Under the pieces are notes generated by a model. The model did no database searches. It saw nothing but the letters and a program-made list of their open reading frames with translations, and was not told where the DNA came from. The translations under genes were made by a program, and so were the position numbers. Shown one piece after another: positions 15,039-21,269 of a DNA stretch of 21,269 nt (its first letter is position 1; each line of letters begins with the position of its first letter). The DNA comes from Rhodospirillaceae bacterium (GTDB lineage: Bacteria > Pseudomonadota > Alphaproteobacteria > UBA11136), in NCBI GenBank assembly GCA_018663165.1, contig JABJES010000255.1, positions 1 through 21,269 of the forward strand, read 5' to 3'.

Positions 15039-15060
15039 GGCCTTTTTGAGGCCCTTTTTT
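15039..15060 (+). terminator. Terminator-like hairpin in the metX leader
   Basis: GGCCT (15039-15043) pairs with AGGCC (15049-15053), plus an inner G-U pair, loop TTT. It is followed by C and six T (15055-15060), then ATTTATTT. The T-run lies only on the plus strand, so it would stop transcription towards metX. No plus-strand gene ends here, so it is either an attenuator or the end of an unrecognised short RNA. No SAM-II pattern is recognisable around it. Confidence 0.55.
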
Positions 15061-15103
15061 ATTTATTTGCCCGTCTTTGGGGAGCCTTTCGGCCTTAATC
15101 ACG

Positions 15104-16291
15104 ATGACCGCGCCTTCTGCCAAGGATACCTCCCGCCCCGCCCCGGCTGCCAAGGCTGCCGATCATTCCGGCCATTGCATTGAGCTCGGCGCGAACGCCC
15201 CCTTGCGCCTCGACTGCGGGACCGAGCTTGGCCCTTTTCCCCTGGCCTATCAGACCTATGGCACGCTGAATGCGGAAAAAACCAATGCTATCCTGGTCTG
15301 TCACGCCCTTACCGGCGACCAGTTCGTGCTCGGCCCCCATCCGGTGACCGGAAAGCCCGGCTGGTGGGAGATTATGGTCGGTCCGGGGCGTCCGCTTGAT
15401 ACGAACCGTTATTTTATCATCTGCTCCAATGTGCTGGGCGGTTGCATGGGAACCGCTGGTCCGGCCGAGAAAAACCCTGAAACCGGCAAGCCTTACGGCC
15501 TTGATTTCCCGGTCATTACCATTCGCGATATGGTGGCGGCGCAAAAGCTGTTGATTGACCATCTCGGGATCGACCAGTTGTTCTGTGTTATTGGCGGTTC
15601 CATGGGCGGTATGCAGGTTCTGCAATGGGCGACCAGCTATCCGGAACGGATTTTTGCCGCTGTGCCAATCGCTTCTTCGGCCCGGCATTCGGCCCAGAAC
15701 ATCGCCTTTCACGAAATCGGACGCCAAGCCATCATGGCGGATCGCGACTGGAAGGGTGGTGCCTATCACGAAAGCGATGACCAGCCTCTGCGTGGTCTCG
15801 CCGTCGCCCGGATGGTGGCGCATATCACCTATCTGTCGGAAAAGGCCCTGCAACAGAAATTTGGTCGCGAACTTCAGGACCGCAAGGACGTGACCTATGG
15901 GTTTGAGGCTGATTTTCAGGTCGAGAGCTATCTCCGCCATCAGGGGATCAGTTTCGTCGAGCGTTTTGACGCCAATTCCTATCTCTATATTACCAGGGCG
16001 ATGGATTATTTCGATCTTGCCGAGGTTAACGAGGGGATGCTCCCACAGGCTTTTGTTAATACCCCGGTGCGCTTTTGCCTGATCTCCTTTACCAGCGACT
16101 GGCTATTTCCAACGTCGGAAAGCCGGACTGTCGTTCATGCGCTCAATGCGGTTGCCGCCAATGTCAGTTTCGTTGAAGTCTTATCCGATAAGGGCCATGA
16201 CGCCTTTCTGCTCGACGAGCCGGAATTCCACGCCACCCTGGAAGGCTTTCTCAACGGTGCGGCCGAACATCGCGGGCTAACATGGTCGTAG
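15104..16291 (+). CDS. metX: Homoserine O-acyltransferase (MetX)
   Basis: MetX activates homoserine with an acyl group from acetyl-CoA or succinyl-CoA, the committed step of methionine synthesis by sulfhydrylation. The 395-residue protein is an alpha/beta hydrolase fold enzyme. The nucleophile Ser166 sits in GGSMGGMQVLQW; Asp in FTSDWLFPTSESR and His in DKGHDAFLLDEPEF complete the triad. NVLGGCMGTAGP and DFPVITIRDMV are further family blocks. The first ~20 residues are Ala/Pro-rich and non-conserved. I chose ATG 15104, but GGGGAG (15079-15084) is 19 bases away, too far for a normal ribosome-binding site; a TTG at 15077 is the only other in-frame start nearby. It overlaps metW by 10 bases. Acetyl versus succinyl preference is not decided. 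Confidence 0.94.
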   Translation: MTAPSAKDTSRPAPAAKAADHSGHCIELGANAPLRLDCGTELGPFPLAYQTYGTLNAEKTNAILVCHALTGDQFVLGPHPVTGKPGWWEIMVGPGRPLDTNRYFIICSNVLGGCMGTAGPAEKNPETGKPYGLDFPVITIRDMVAAQKLLIDHLGIDQLFCVIGGSMGGMQVLQWATSYPERIFAAVPIASSARHSAQNIAFHEIGRQAIMADRDWKGGAYHESDDQPLRGLAVARMVAHITYLSEKALQQKFGRELQDRKDVTYGFEADFQVESYLRHQGISFVERFDANSYLYITRAMDYFDLAEVNEGMLPQAFVNTPVRFCLISFTSDWLFPTSESRTVVHALNAVAANVSFVEVLSDKGHDAFLLDEPEFHATLEGFLNGAAEHRGLTWS

Positions 16292-16932
16292 GCGGGCCCG
16301 ATCACGAAGGTCAGGCGGCCTTGCGCTCCGATCTGCGGATCGTTGCCGATATGGTCGAGCCGGGCAGCCGGGTTCTCGATGTTGGCTGTGGCGACGGGGC
16401 GTTGCTGGCTTATCTCGGCCATGTCAAACAGGTCGACGGTCGGGGGGTGGAATTGAGTCAGTCCGGGGTGAACGCCTGCGTTCGTCATGGGTTGTCCGTT
16501 ATTCAGGGCGATGCGGACACCGATCTTAAGGCTTATCCTTCTGACGCCTTCGATTATGTCATTCTCGGCCAGACCCTGCAGGCGACCCGGAACCCGAAAG
16601 AGGTGCTGCAGGAAATGGTGCGGATCGGGCGTCGGGCGATCGTTTCTTTTCCCAATTTTGGATTTTGGAAGGTACGCCTCGAACTCCTGATGACGGGCCG
16701 CATGCCGATGACCGATGTCTTGAGCTATGAATGGTATGAAACACCGAACATCCATCTTTGCTCATTGAAGGATTTTATCTCTCTGTGCGACGAGGTTGGT
16801 GTGGTCATCGAGCGCGGCGTGGTGCTGAACAGTGGCGGGCGTGATATCGACTTTTCCCCCGGCGGCTTGTTCGCCAACCTGTTTTCCAGAGAGGGAATTT
16901 TTCTCGTCCGGCGGCGCGATTCTAGCGACTAA
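16282..16932 (+). CDS. metW: Methionine biosynthesis protein MetW
   Basis: MetW is the conserved partner of MetX in many proteobacteria; genetic and biochemical work in other species links it to MetX activity, and it has a class I methyltransferase fold. In this 216-residue protein the SAM-type motif I is VLDVGCGDGALLAYL (31-45). The acidic post-I segment is VDGRGVELS. Family-specific blocks are VILGQTLQATRNP, RAIVSFPNFGFWKVRLEL and LSYEWYETPNIHLCSLKDF. The ATG lies inside the last codons of metX (10-bp overlap), implying coupled translation. Its 3' end overlaps the convergent methyltransferase gene by 11 bp. Whether it binds SAM or methylates anything is not evident. Confidence 0.94.
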   Translation: MVVGGPDHEGQAALRSDLRIVADMVEPGSRVLDVGCGDGALLAYLGHVKQVDGRGVELSQSGVNACVRHGLSVIQGDADTDLKAYPSDAFDYVILGQTLQATRNPKEVLQEMVRIGRRAIVSFPNFGFWKVRLELLMTGRMPMTDVLSYEWYETPNIHLCSLKDFISLCDEVGVVIERGVVLNSGGRDIDFSPGGLFANLFSREGIFLVRRRDSSD

Positions 16933-17641
16933 CATCTTCGCGGAAGGGGCTGAGGACCGGTTGCCGGGCATCGGCCAGCGGTGCCGCTGCGTAGATCTGC
17001 TTTGATGCTTCAAGCAGGAGAACCCCAGCCAATCCTTTAAGAAAACGGTTGCCGATCTTTTCCCAGGCCGGGGCTGAGGCCAGGGCCAGTCCAGAGGACA
17101 GGGGCGGCATGAAAAGGGCGCGTTTGCCTCGTAGTGGCGTAAACATCGTATCTCGCATCAAGCGTGAAATCTGTCCAGGAGTGAACGGATGGCCATGGCC
17201 AAAAGGCGTGGTTTCGACCCGCGCCCAGATTCCCCGCCGGTTGGGGACGATGACAAGAAGGCGTCCGTTTTCAGAAAGAATGCGCCAGACCTCGCGTAAC
17301 ATGGGGCGAAGCTGTTCGCTCGATTCGAGCGCATGGACGAGAAGAATCCGGTCGATGGAATTGTCGGGGAAAGGCAACAGGGCTTCGTTCGAAAGGGCGA
17401 CCAGGCCGGGCTTGTCATCGGGCCAGTGAAGAACCCCCTGAGCTGCCGGCATCAGAGCCATGGGGGGGTGTGCTGGCGAGTCGAAATCCTGAAGATAGGG
17501 CGTTGCATAGCCGATCCCGAGGAGCGAGAGGCCGCTTACCTGTGGCCAAAGGGCGCGGATCTGGCGAGAGACCATGCGCCGCGCTACCTCGCCAAGGGGG
17601 GACCGGTAGAAATCGCGCAGATCAATGACGTCTGTCCACAT
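16922..17641 (-). CDS. SAM-dependent methyltransferase, class I
   Basis: A 239-residue protein with a Methyltransf_11-like core and unknown substrate. Residues 1-30 begin MWTDVIDLRDFYRSPLG, a start I associate with alphaproteobacterial proteins encoded next to gloB. The SAM motif I is a variant, LLGIGYATPYLQDF (about 41-54). FPDNSIDRILLVHALE (91-106) is the motif II region, followed by an LREVWRILSENGRLLVIVPNR segment (motif III). The C-terminal 60 residues contain hydrophobic stretches (ALFMPPLSSGLALAS and FLKGLAGVLLLEASK) that may contact membrane or a hydrophobic substrate. It is divergent from gloB across 83 bp and overlaps metW tail to tail. A link to glutathione or methylglyoxal metabolism is only suggested by position. 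Confidence 0.82.
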   Translation of the reverse strand: MWTDVIDLRDFYRSPLGEVARRMVSRQIRALWPQVSGLSLLGIGYATPYLQDFDSPAHPPMALMPAAQGVLHWPDDKPGLVALSNEALLPFPDNSIDRILLVHALESSEQLRPMLREVWRILSENGRLLVIVPNRRGIWARVETTPFGHGHPFTPGQISRLMRDTMFTPLRGKRALFMPPLSSGLALASAPAWEKIGNRFLKGLAGVLLLEASKQIYAAAPLADARQPVLSPFREDVSR

Positions 17642-17686
17642 AAACTGTCTTACCCTCGTGACCGCTGACCTCTCAGCATGATAGCC

Positions 17687-17702
17687 TGTTTCACGGGAAA
17701 CA
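17687..17702. other. parS-like site (candidate ParB-binding palindrome)
   Basis: TGTTTCACGGGAAACA matches the widely conserved bacterial parS sequence TGTTTCACGTGAAACA at 15 of 16 bases; the one difference is in the central ACGT. Both outer arms (TGTTTC and GAAACA) are perfect. It lies between two divergent genes, 10 bases before the gloB ribosome-binding site. parS sites cluster near the chromosome origin and nucleate ParB for chromosome segregation. Chance occurrence, or an operator for gloB, is the alternative. I found no second copy in the window. Confidence 0.55.
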
Positions 17703-17724
17703 AGGAACTTCAGGAGGCAGTCGT

Positions 17725-18501
17725 TTGCCGATGTCGATACTCGAGATACATCAAATCCCGGTGCTTTCCGACAATTATGTTTATCTCATCGAGGACAAGG
17801 AAAGCGGCGAATGCGCGGTGGTTGACCCGGCGGTTGCAGAGCCGGTGCTTGATCTGCTCGACGCTCGGGGGATGAAGCTGGCCTATGTCCTTAACACCCA
17901 CCATCACGGCGACCATACCGGCGGCAATCTGGCGCTGAAGGCGAAAACCGGCTGCAAGATTGTCGGCGCAGGCCGGGACGCAGCGCGCATCCCCGGCATT
18001 GATATTGATGTCGGGGAGGGGGATGTTTTCCAACTCGGCCACAGCCAGGCGAGGGTTCTCGAAGTGCCGGGCCATACCAGCGGCCATATCGCCTATTGGT
18101 TCAAGGAGGCGCGCGCCTTGTTTTGCGGTGACACGCTTTTCGCCCTTGGCTGTGGGCGTCTGTTTGAGGGCAGTCCGGCGCAAATGTGGGCGTCGCTCTC
18201 CGCCCTGCGGTCGCTGCCCGGCGACACACGGGTTTATTGCGCCCATGAATACACCCAAGCCAATGCGCGCTTTGCCCTCACCGTCGATCCCGATAATGCG
18301 GCCTTGCGCGCCCGCGCTCATATGGTTGACCAATTACGCCTGAAGGGAAAGCCGACCGTGCCCTCGACCCTGGCCGAAGAGTGCGCGACCAATCCCTTTC
18401 TGCGCGCCGATGATTCCGATTTTTGCCAGGCGTTGGGGATGGTGCAAAGTGATCCGGTTAGCGTCTTTGCCGAAACACGCCACCGCAAGGACATATTCTA
18501 G
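17725..18501 (+). CDS. gloB: Hydroxyacylglutathione hydrolase (glyoxalase II)
   Basis: GloB hydrolyses S-D-lactoylglutathione to D-lactate and glutathione, completing methylglyoxal detoxification in the cytoplasm. The 258-residue metallo-beta-lactamase fold protein has the binuclear metal motif THHHGDH (58-64: H59, H61, D63, H64). Further metal ligands sit in PGHTSGHIAYW and FCGDTLFALGCGRLFEG, and CAHEYTQANARFAL supplies the next His and glutathione contacts. It ends with RHRKDIF. A strong ribosome-binding site, AGGAGG (17712-17717), is 7 bases before TTG 17725 and 13 before ATG 17731, so I prefer the TTG start; the ATG would remove two residues. gst follows after 12 bases, so the two form a glutathione-related operon. 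A parS-like palindrome sits just upstream. Confidence 0.95.
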   Translation: MPMSILEIHQIPVLSDNYVYLIEDKESGECAVVDPAVAEPVLDLLDARGMKLAYVLNTHHHGDHTGGNLALKAKTGCKIVGAGRDAARIPGIDIDVGEGDVFQLGHSQARVLEVPGHTSGHIAYWFKEARALFCGDTLFALGCGRLFEGSPAQMWASLSALRSLPGDTRVYCAHEYTQANARFALTVDPDNAALRARAHMVDQLRLKGKPTVPSTLAEECATNPFLRADDSDFCQALGMVQSDPVSVFAETRHRKDIF

Positions 18502-18513
18502 AAGGATGGACCC

Positions 18514-19146
18514 GTGATGAAACTCTATCTGACCCCGGCCTCGCCTTATGCCCGCAAGGTGCGGATCGTCGCCCTTGAAGCCGGGATTACGGAAGTGATT
18601 GACCTGATCGAAGTCGATCTGGCGGCGCCACTTGCCGACTTTCTCGCCGCCAACCCACTGGGAAAAGTACCGGCTCTGGTGACCGATGAGGGAGGGACGC
18701 TTTTTGACTCGCCGGTTATTTGTGAATATCTGGCCGAAATGGGCGGGGATTTGACGCTTTTCCCGCCGCCGGGCCCGGCGCGCTGGGCGGCTTTACGCAA
18801 ACAGGCCCTGGGCGACGGGATCATGGATGCCGCCGTTTTCAACATGCTGGAATTGCGCCGCGATGAGGCCCAACGCTCGCCCCAGATGATGGCACGCCGG
18901 GAAGGCCAGGTTTTAAAAGCCCTCGACGTGCTCGACGCCGAGACCGGTAAGGAGGACAGCAGGGAGGAGGACGGGGGGGCGGCCCCGACGATCGGCGATA
19001 TCTCGGTCGCCTGTGGGCTTGGTTATCTGGATTTCCGTTTTGCCGATCTTGATTGGCGGAGCGGACGGGATAATCTGGCAGCTTGGCACAAAACCTTTGC
19101 CAAACGACCTTCGTGGCGTGAAACAATGCCGCAAAACCCGGCCTGA
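18514..19146 (+). CDS. Glutathione S-transferase family protein
   Basis: A 210-residue two-domain GST-like protein. The N-terminal thioredoxin-like domain (about 1-80) shows LYLTPASPYARKVRIVALEAG with Ser10 as candidate catalytic residue, NPLGKVPALV with the cis-Pro, and FDSPVICEYL, the glutathione-gamma-glutamyl contact. The C-terminal helical domain (about 90-205) contains ISVACGLGYLDFRF, typical of the N-capping/hydrophobic-staple region. An acidic Gly-rich insert (KEDSREEDGGAAP, about 149-161) is not conserved. Start is GTG 18514, with AAGGA 7 bases upstream; ATG 18517 is equally possible. It follows gloB closely, supporting a detoxification role, but the substrate is unknown. A terminator overlaps its stop codon. 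Confidence 0.9.
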   Translation: MMKLYLTPASPYARKVRIVALEAGITEVIDLIEVDLAAPLADFLAANPLGKVPALVTDEGGTLFDSPVICEYLAEMGGDLTLFPPPGPARWAALRKQALGDGIMDAAVFNMLELRRDEAQRSPQMMARREGQVLKALDVLDAETGKEDSREEDGGAAPTIGDISVACGLGYLDFRFADLDWRSGRDNLAAWHKTFAKRPSWRETMPQNPA

Positions 19147-19158
19147 TCGCCGGTTTTT
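19138..19158 (+). terminator. Intrinsic terminator of the gloB-gst operon
   Basis: CCGGC (19138-19142) pairs with GCCGG (19149-19153) across a 6-base loop containing the gst stop codon, followed by five T (19154-19158). The stem is short but all G-C. Position at the end of two co-directional genes supports the call. Confidence 0.7.
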
Positions 19159-19202
19159 CTAGTTCCACTCCTTTTTTGCGGCGGAGACGATCAAAAGGGG
19201 GA

Positions 19203-19289
19203 TTCACAAGCGGTTCGTCGATGGGATAGAGTGGCCAACACTTACTACAAATGTTGGCCGGGCTCGAAAAGAGCCCCGGAATGGGCTCT
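19203..19289 (+). promoter_or_regulatory. Candidate promoter and overlapping inverted repeats before the J-domain gene
   Basis: TTCACA (19203-19208), 16 bases, then GATAGA (19225-19230) could be a promoter starting near 19237. Over that start lies a perfect inverted repeat GGCCAACA-N11-TGTTGGCC (19233-19240 and 19252-19259), a good operator shape. Downstream, GGGCTC (19260-19265), GAGCCC (19271-19276) and GGGCTC (19283-19288) follow; the central arm can pair with either neighbour, giving two mutually exclusive hairpins (loops GAAAA and CGGAAT). The second ends 3 bases before ATG 19293, so it could control translation. If translation instead starts at ATG 19251, the two GC-rich hairpins are coding. 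Confidence 0.4.
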
Positions 19290-19292
19290 AAA

Positions 19293-19955
19293 ATGGATAA
19301 TTACGCAGCTAAACATTCCTACACCGTAACATGTGCCTCGCGCTTTCGCGACGAGGTCACCGCACTTGCGGCGCGGCGGCGGGTCAATGTGGCGGATCTG
19401 GCTCGCTCCGTCCTGTTGCTTGTCTCAGCCCAAGAGATCGCCGGGTTCAGCGATCCCGGTGAGCCCGCTAAGGACGACCGTGATGTGATTATTCTCAAAT
19501 CCGGCCCTTCCCAGGGGCGGCCCTGGCGGCGCAAACCGCGCCTTCAGGTGCGTCTGCCCTTTGGTGCTGAAATTGGCGATATCCGCCGCGCCCTAGGGAT
19601 TGCCCTGGCTCTCGACAAGGAGGCTTTATCTCTTTACCTCGGCCAGACTGAAAAGGCGGCACCGGCAGAGGAGGGCAGAGACAGTGCATCCGACGAATTG
19701 GAGGAAGAGAACGAGCGCTTGAGGGCCTTGGTTTCGGTGCTCGCTTTCGAGCCCCTTGGTGACGGCATACGCTCACGGGAAGACGCTTTGCATGTGCTTG
19801 GTTTTCCGCCCGCTGCGCGCCCTTCCTCAGGTTCACTCAAAGCCCGTTTCCGCCTGTTGGCAACGATCCATCATCCTGACAGTGATTTTGGCAATCATCA
19901 CCGTATGAGCCAGCTCAACGAGGCGATGGCTTATCTTCAAGGCGTTTTTTCGTAA
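19293..19955 (+). CDS. J-domain protein with ribbon-helix-helix-like N-terminus
   Basis: A 220-residue protein. Its C-terminal part (about 162-218) is a J domain: EDALHVLGF, then a helix with KARFRLLATIHHPDSDF carrying the essential His-Pro-Asp (194-196), then RMSQLNEAMAYLQ as the last helix. J domains stimulate Hsp70 (DnaK) ATPase. The N-terminal ~45 residues (YTVTCASRFRDEVTALAARR, then a helix through LARSVLLLVS) have the strand-helix-helix look of a ribbon-helix-helix domain, though weak. Residues 82-118 are a basic/hydrophobic middle segment, and 133-148 an acidic coiled coil (DELEEENERLRAL). It is neither DnaJ nor CbpA type: the J domain is C-terminal and there is no Gly/Phe or zinc region. 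Starts at ATG 19251 and 19281 are possible. The next gene begins on the base after its stop. Confidence 0.72.
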   Translation: MDNYAAKHSYTVTCASRFRDEVTALAARRRVNVADLARSVLLLVSAQEIAGFSDPGEPAKDDRDVIILKSGPSQGRPWRRKPRLQVRLPFGAEIGDIRRALGIALALDKEALSLYLGQTEKAAPAEEGRDSASDELEEENERLRALVSVLAFEPLGDGIRSREDALHVLGFPPAARPSSGSLKARFRLLATIHHPDSDFGNHHRMSQLNEAMAYLQGVFS

Positions 19956-20381
19956 ATGGACCCGGTAAATATTATCAAGACTCTGGGCCTCATCCCTCAC
20001 CCGGAAGGCGGCCATTATCGGGAAACCTGGCGCGATGAACCCGCTGACGGCTCAAGGGGGGCCTTGTCGCTGATCTATTACCTTCTTTGCGCCGGCGAGC
20101 GCTCCCACTGGCATTGGGTCGATGCGGTGGAGATTTGGCATTATTACGCAGGGGCACCGATTGGCCTGGGTGTTTATGAGCCCGGCGGCAAGGTGCAGAA
20201 TTACTGTCTTGGTGCCGATATCCTTAAAGCCCAGCACCCCCAGGCAATTGTTCCCGCAAAGGCCTGGCAAAGTGCTGTAAGTCTGGGGGAATGGACATTG
20301 GTCGGCTGTTCGGTCGCGCCAGCCTTCAGCTTTGATGGTTTTGAGATGGCACCGTCCGAGTGGGCACCGCCTGAGGACTGA
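19956..20381 (+). CDS. DUF985 family cupin protein
   Basis: A 141-residue single-domain cupin of the DUF985 (Cupin_5) family. Landmarks are the N-terminal LGLIPHPEGGHYRETWRD (10-27), the metal-site-like SHWHWVDAVEIWHYYAG containing three His, and the final VGCSVAPAFSFDGFEMA. Family members are small soluble proteins. Structures show a cupin barrel, but no general enzyme activity is established, so I assign none. The ATG directly abuts the TAA of the J-domain gene (no gap), so the pair should be co-translated. Downstream is a strong hairpin that serves phbB on the other strand and may also slow this transcript. Confidence 0.88.
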   Translation: MDPVNIIKTLGLIPHPEGGHYRETWRDEPADGSRGALSLIYYLLCAGERSHWHWVDAVEIWHYYAGAPIGLGVYEPGGKVQNYCLGADILKAQHPQAIVPAKAWQSAVSLGEWTLVGCSVAPAFSFDGFEMAPSEWAPPED

Positions 20382-20400
20382 CCCGCGAGTACTGGCGTCT

Positions 20401-20444
20401 AAGAAAAAAAGCCGCCCCCGGCGAAACAACTCAGGGGCGGCTTT
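20401..20444 (-). terminator. Intrinsic terminator of phbB (possibly bidirectional)
   Basis: AAAGCCGCCCC (20408-20418) and GGGGCGGCTTT (20434-20444) form an 11-bp perfect stem with a 15-base loop. Read on the minus strand, the stem is followed by a seven-T run and CTT, a textbook terminator 38 bp after the phbB stop. On the plus strand the trailing CTTTGATCTTT is weaker, but may also terminate the cupin transcript. Confidence 0.88.
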
Positions 20445-20481
20445 GATCTTTAGGTCTAACGAACTGGTTTAAGAGACCAGC

Positions 20482-21204
20482 TTAGGCCATATACTGACCA
20501 CCGTTGATCGACAGGGTCGAACCGGTCATGAAACCACCATCGTCGGAGGCGAGGAAAAGAACCGCCTTGGCAATCTCTTCGGTCTCGCCGAGACGACCGA
20601 CGGGAATCTGGCCGACGATCTTGGCCAGAATCTCTTCCGGCACGGCGCGAACCATTTCGGTGCCGATATAACCCGGGGCCACCACATTGGCGGTGACGCC
20701 CTTTGAGGCGTTCTCCAGAGCGACAGATTTGGTAAAGCCGATCATGCCGGCCTTTGCGGCGGCATAATTGCTTTGTCCGAACTGGCCCTTCTGACCATTA
20801 ATGGACGAGACGTTGACGATCCGGCCAAAGCCCTTTTCACGCATCGATTCAATGACGCCGCGGCTCATGTTGAAAATCGAATCGAGATCGGTGGAAATGA
20901 CTTGTTGCCACTTTTCCGCCGTCATCTTGTGGAGGGTCGCATCGCGGGTAATCCCGGCGTTGTTGATGAGAACCTCAATCGGGCCGAGATCAGCCGTAAC
21001 CTGCTCGATGCCTTTTTGACAGGCGTCGAAATCGCTGACATCCCATTTATAGACGCTGATGCCGGTCTCACTCTTGAAGGCGTTGGCAGCGTCGTCGTTA
21101 CCAGCGTAATTGGCGGCTACTTTGTAGCCAGCTTCTTTGAGGGCCTTGGAAACAGCGGCGCCGATGCCCCGCGTTCCACCCGTTACTAATGCCACACGCG
21201 ACAT
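20482..21204 (-). CDS. phbB: Acetoacetyl-CoA reductase (PHB synthesis)
   Basis: PhbB (PhaB) reduces acetoacetyl-CoA to (R)-3-hydroxybutyryl-CoA with NADPH, the second step of polyhydroxybutyrate synthesis. The 240-residue short-chain dehydrogenase has TGGTRGIG (8-15) for cofactor binding, NNAG (81-84), catalytic Ser134, Tyr147 and Lys151, and APGYIGTEM. The stretch NGQKGQFGQSNYAAAKAG (136-153) separates PhaB from ordinary FabG. The position of the catalytic-tetrad Asn in FabG/PhaB (NL) is Asp106 here. The start has AAAGGA 6 bases upstream. On the minus strand a TATAAC (21237-21232) may be a -10, but no fitting -35 is seen before the window ends. It has its own terminator; phaA or phaC would have to lie beyond the right edge or elsewhere. 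Confidence 0.95.
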   Translation of the reverse strand: MSRVALVTGGTRGIGAAVSKALKEAGYKVAANYAGNDDAANAFKSETGISVYKWDVSDFDACQKGIEQVTADLGPIEVLINNAGITRDATLHKMTAEKWQQVISTDLDSIFNMSRGVIESMREKGFGRIVNVSSINGQKGQFGQSNYAAAKAGMIGFTKSVALENASKGVTANVVAPGYIGTEMVRAVPEEILAKIVGQIPVGRLGETEEIAKAVLFLASDDGGFMTGSTLSINGGQYMA

Positions 21205-21269
21205 ATGAAATCCTTTCGCGTTAAATTCTGGTTATAAAAAACGTTGCGGTCGGGCGCGGGTCTAAGCGC

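Noticed and set aside
14937..15103. SAM-II riboswitch before metX
   Set aside because: The position is typical in alphaproteobacteria, but the conserved pseudoknot segments and the GCTAAAAAGG-like end near the ribosome-binding site are missing; only a simple hairpin with a T-run is seen.
19114..19129. Second parS-like site
   Set aside because: Only the right half (CGTGAAACA) matches; the left arm is absent and it lies within the gst coding sequence.

Overview
The window reads as chromosomal DNA of an alphaproteobacterium, most likely Rhodospirillales-like. The basis is GC-rich coding, the lysA-TIGR02302 pair, a MJ0042 zinc-ribbon/DUF3426 protein divergent from ftsEX, a chorismate mutase-hisC-tyrA block divergent from metX-metW, a B12-dependent ribonucleotide reductase and a PHB-type acetoacetyl-CoA reductase. 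Genus was not determined. I see no transposase, integrase, phage gene, tRNA, rRNA or CRISPR array. Almost everything is vertically inherited housekeeping, so the less ordinary signals lie in the intergenic regions.

Layout. 1-2872 (+): 3' end of lysA, then a large membrane protein. 2928-3986 (-): zinc-ribbon membrane protein. 4231-7775 (+): a tightly packed cell-envelope operon, ftsE-ftsX-gmhB-like-ydcF-like-plsC, with starts and stops abutting or overlapping. 7776-8311: the only gene-free stretch over 300 bases; it holds a candidate promoter, three hairpins and an intrinsic terminator (small RNA or leader), then nrdJ (8312-10657, +). 10658-10866: a 4x10-bp tandem repeat and an inverted repeat, then a DUF2125 protein (+). 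12020-14936 (-): chorismate mutase/degenerate prephenate dehydratase fusion, hisC, tyrA. 15104-16932 (+): metX-metW behind a promoter/terminator-like hairpin. 16922-17641 (-): methyltransferase. 17725-19146 (+): gloB-gst, ending in a terminator. 19293-20381 (+): J-domain protein and DUF985 cupin, behind a cluster of inverted repeats. 20482-21204 (-): phbB with its own terminator.

Function. Three metabolic themes share the window: amino-acid synthesis (lysine, Tyr/Phe, methionine), envelope building and division (FtsEX, heptose phosphatase-like protein, YdcF/ElyC-like protein, acyltransferase), and glutathione-linked detoxification (GloB, GST). PhbB adds the NADPH-dependent step of polyhydroxybutyrate synthesis.

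Most notable non-coding observations: a 16-bp site at 17687-17702 that differs at one base from the classical ParB-binding parS palindrome; a ~100-nt candidate RNA at 7995-8097 whose loops repeat UCCC; and competing inverted repeats just before the J-domain gene. No wholly new multi-gene system is evident.
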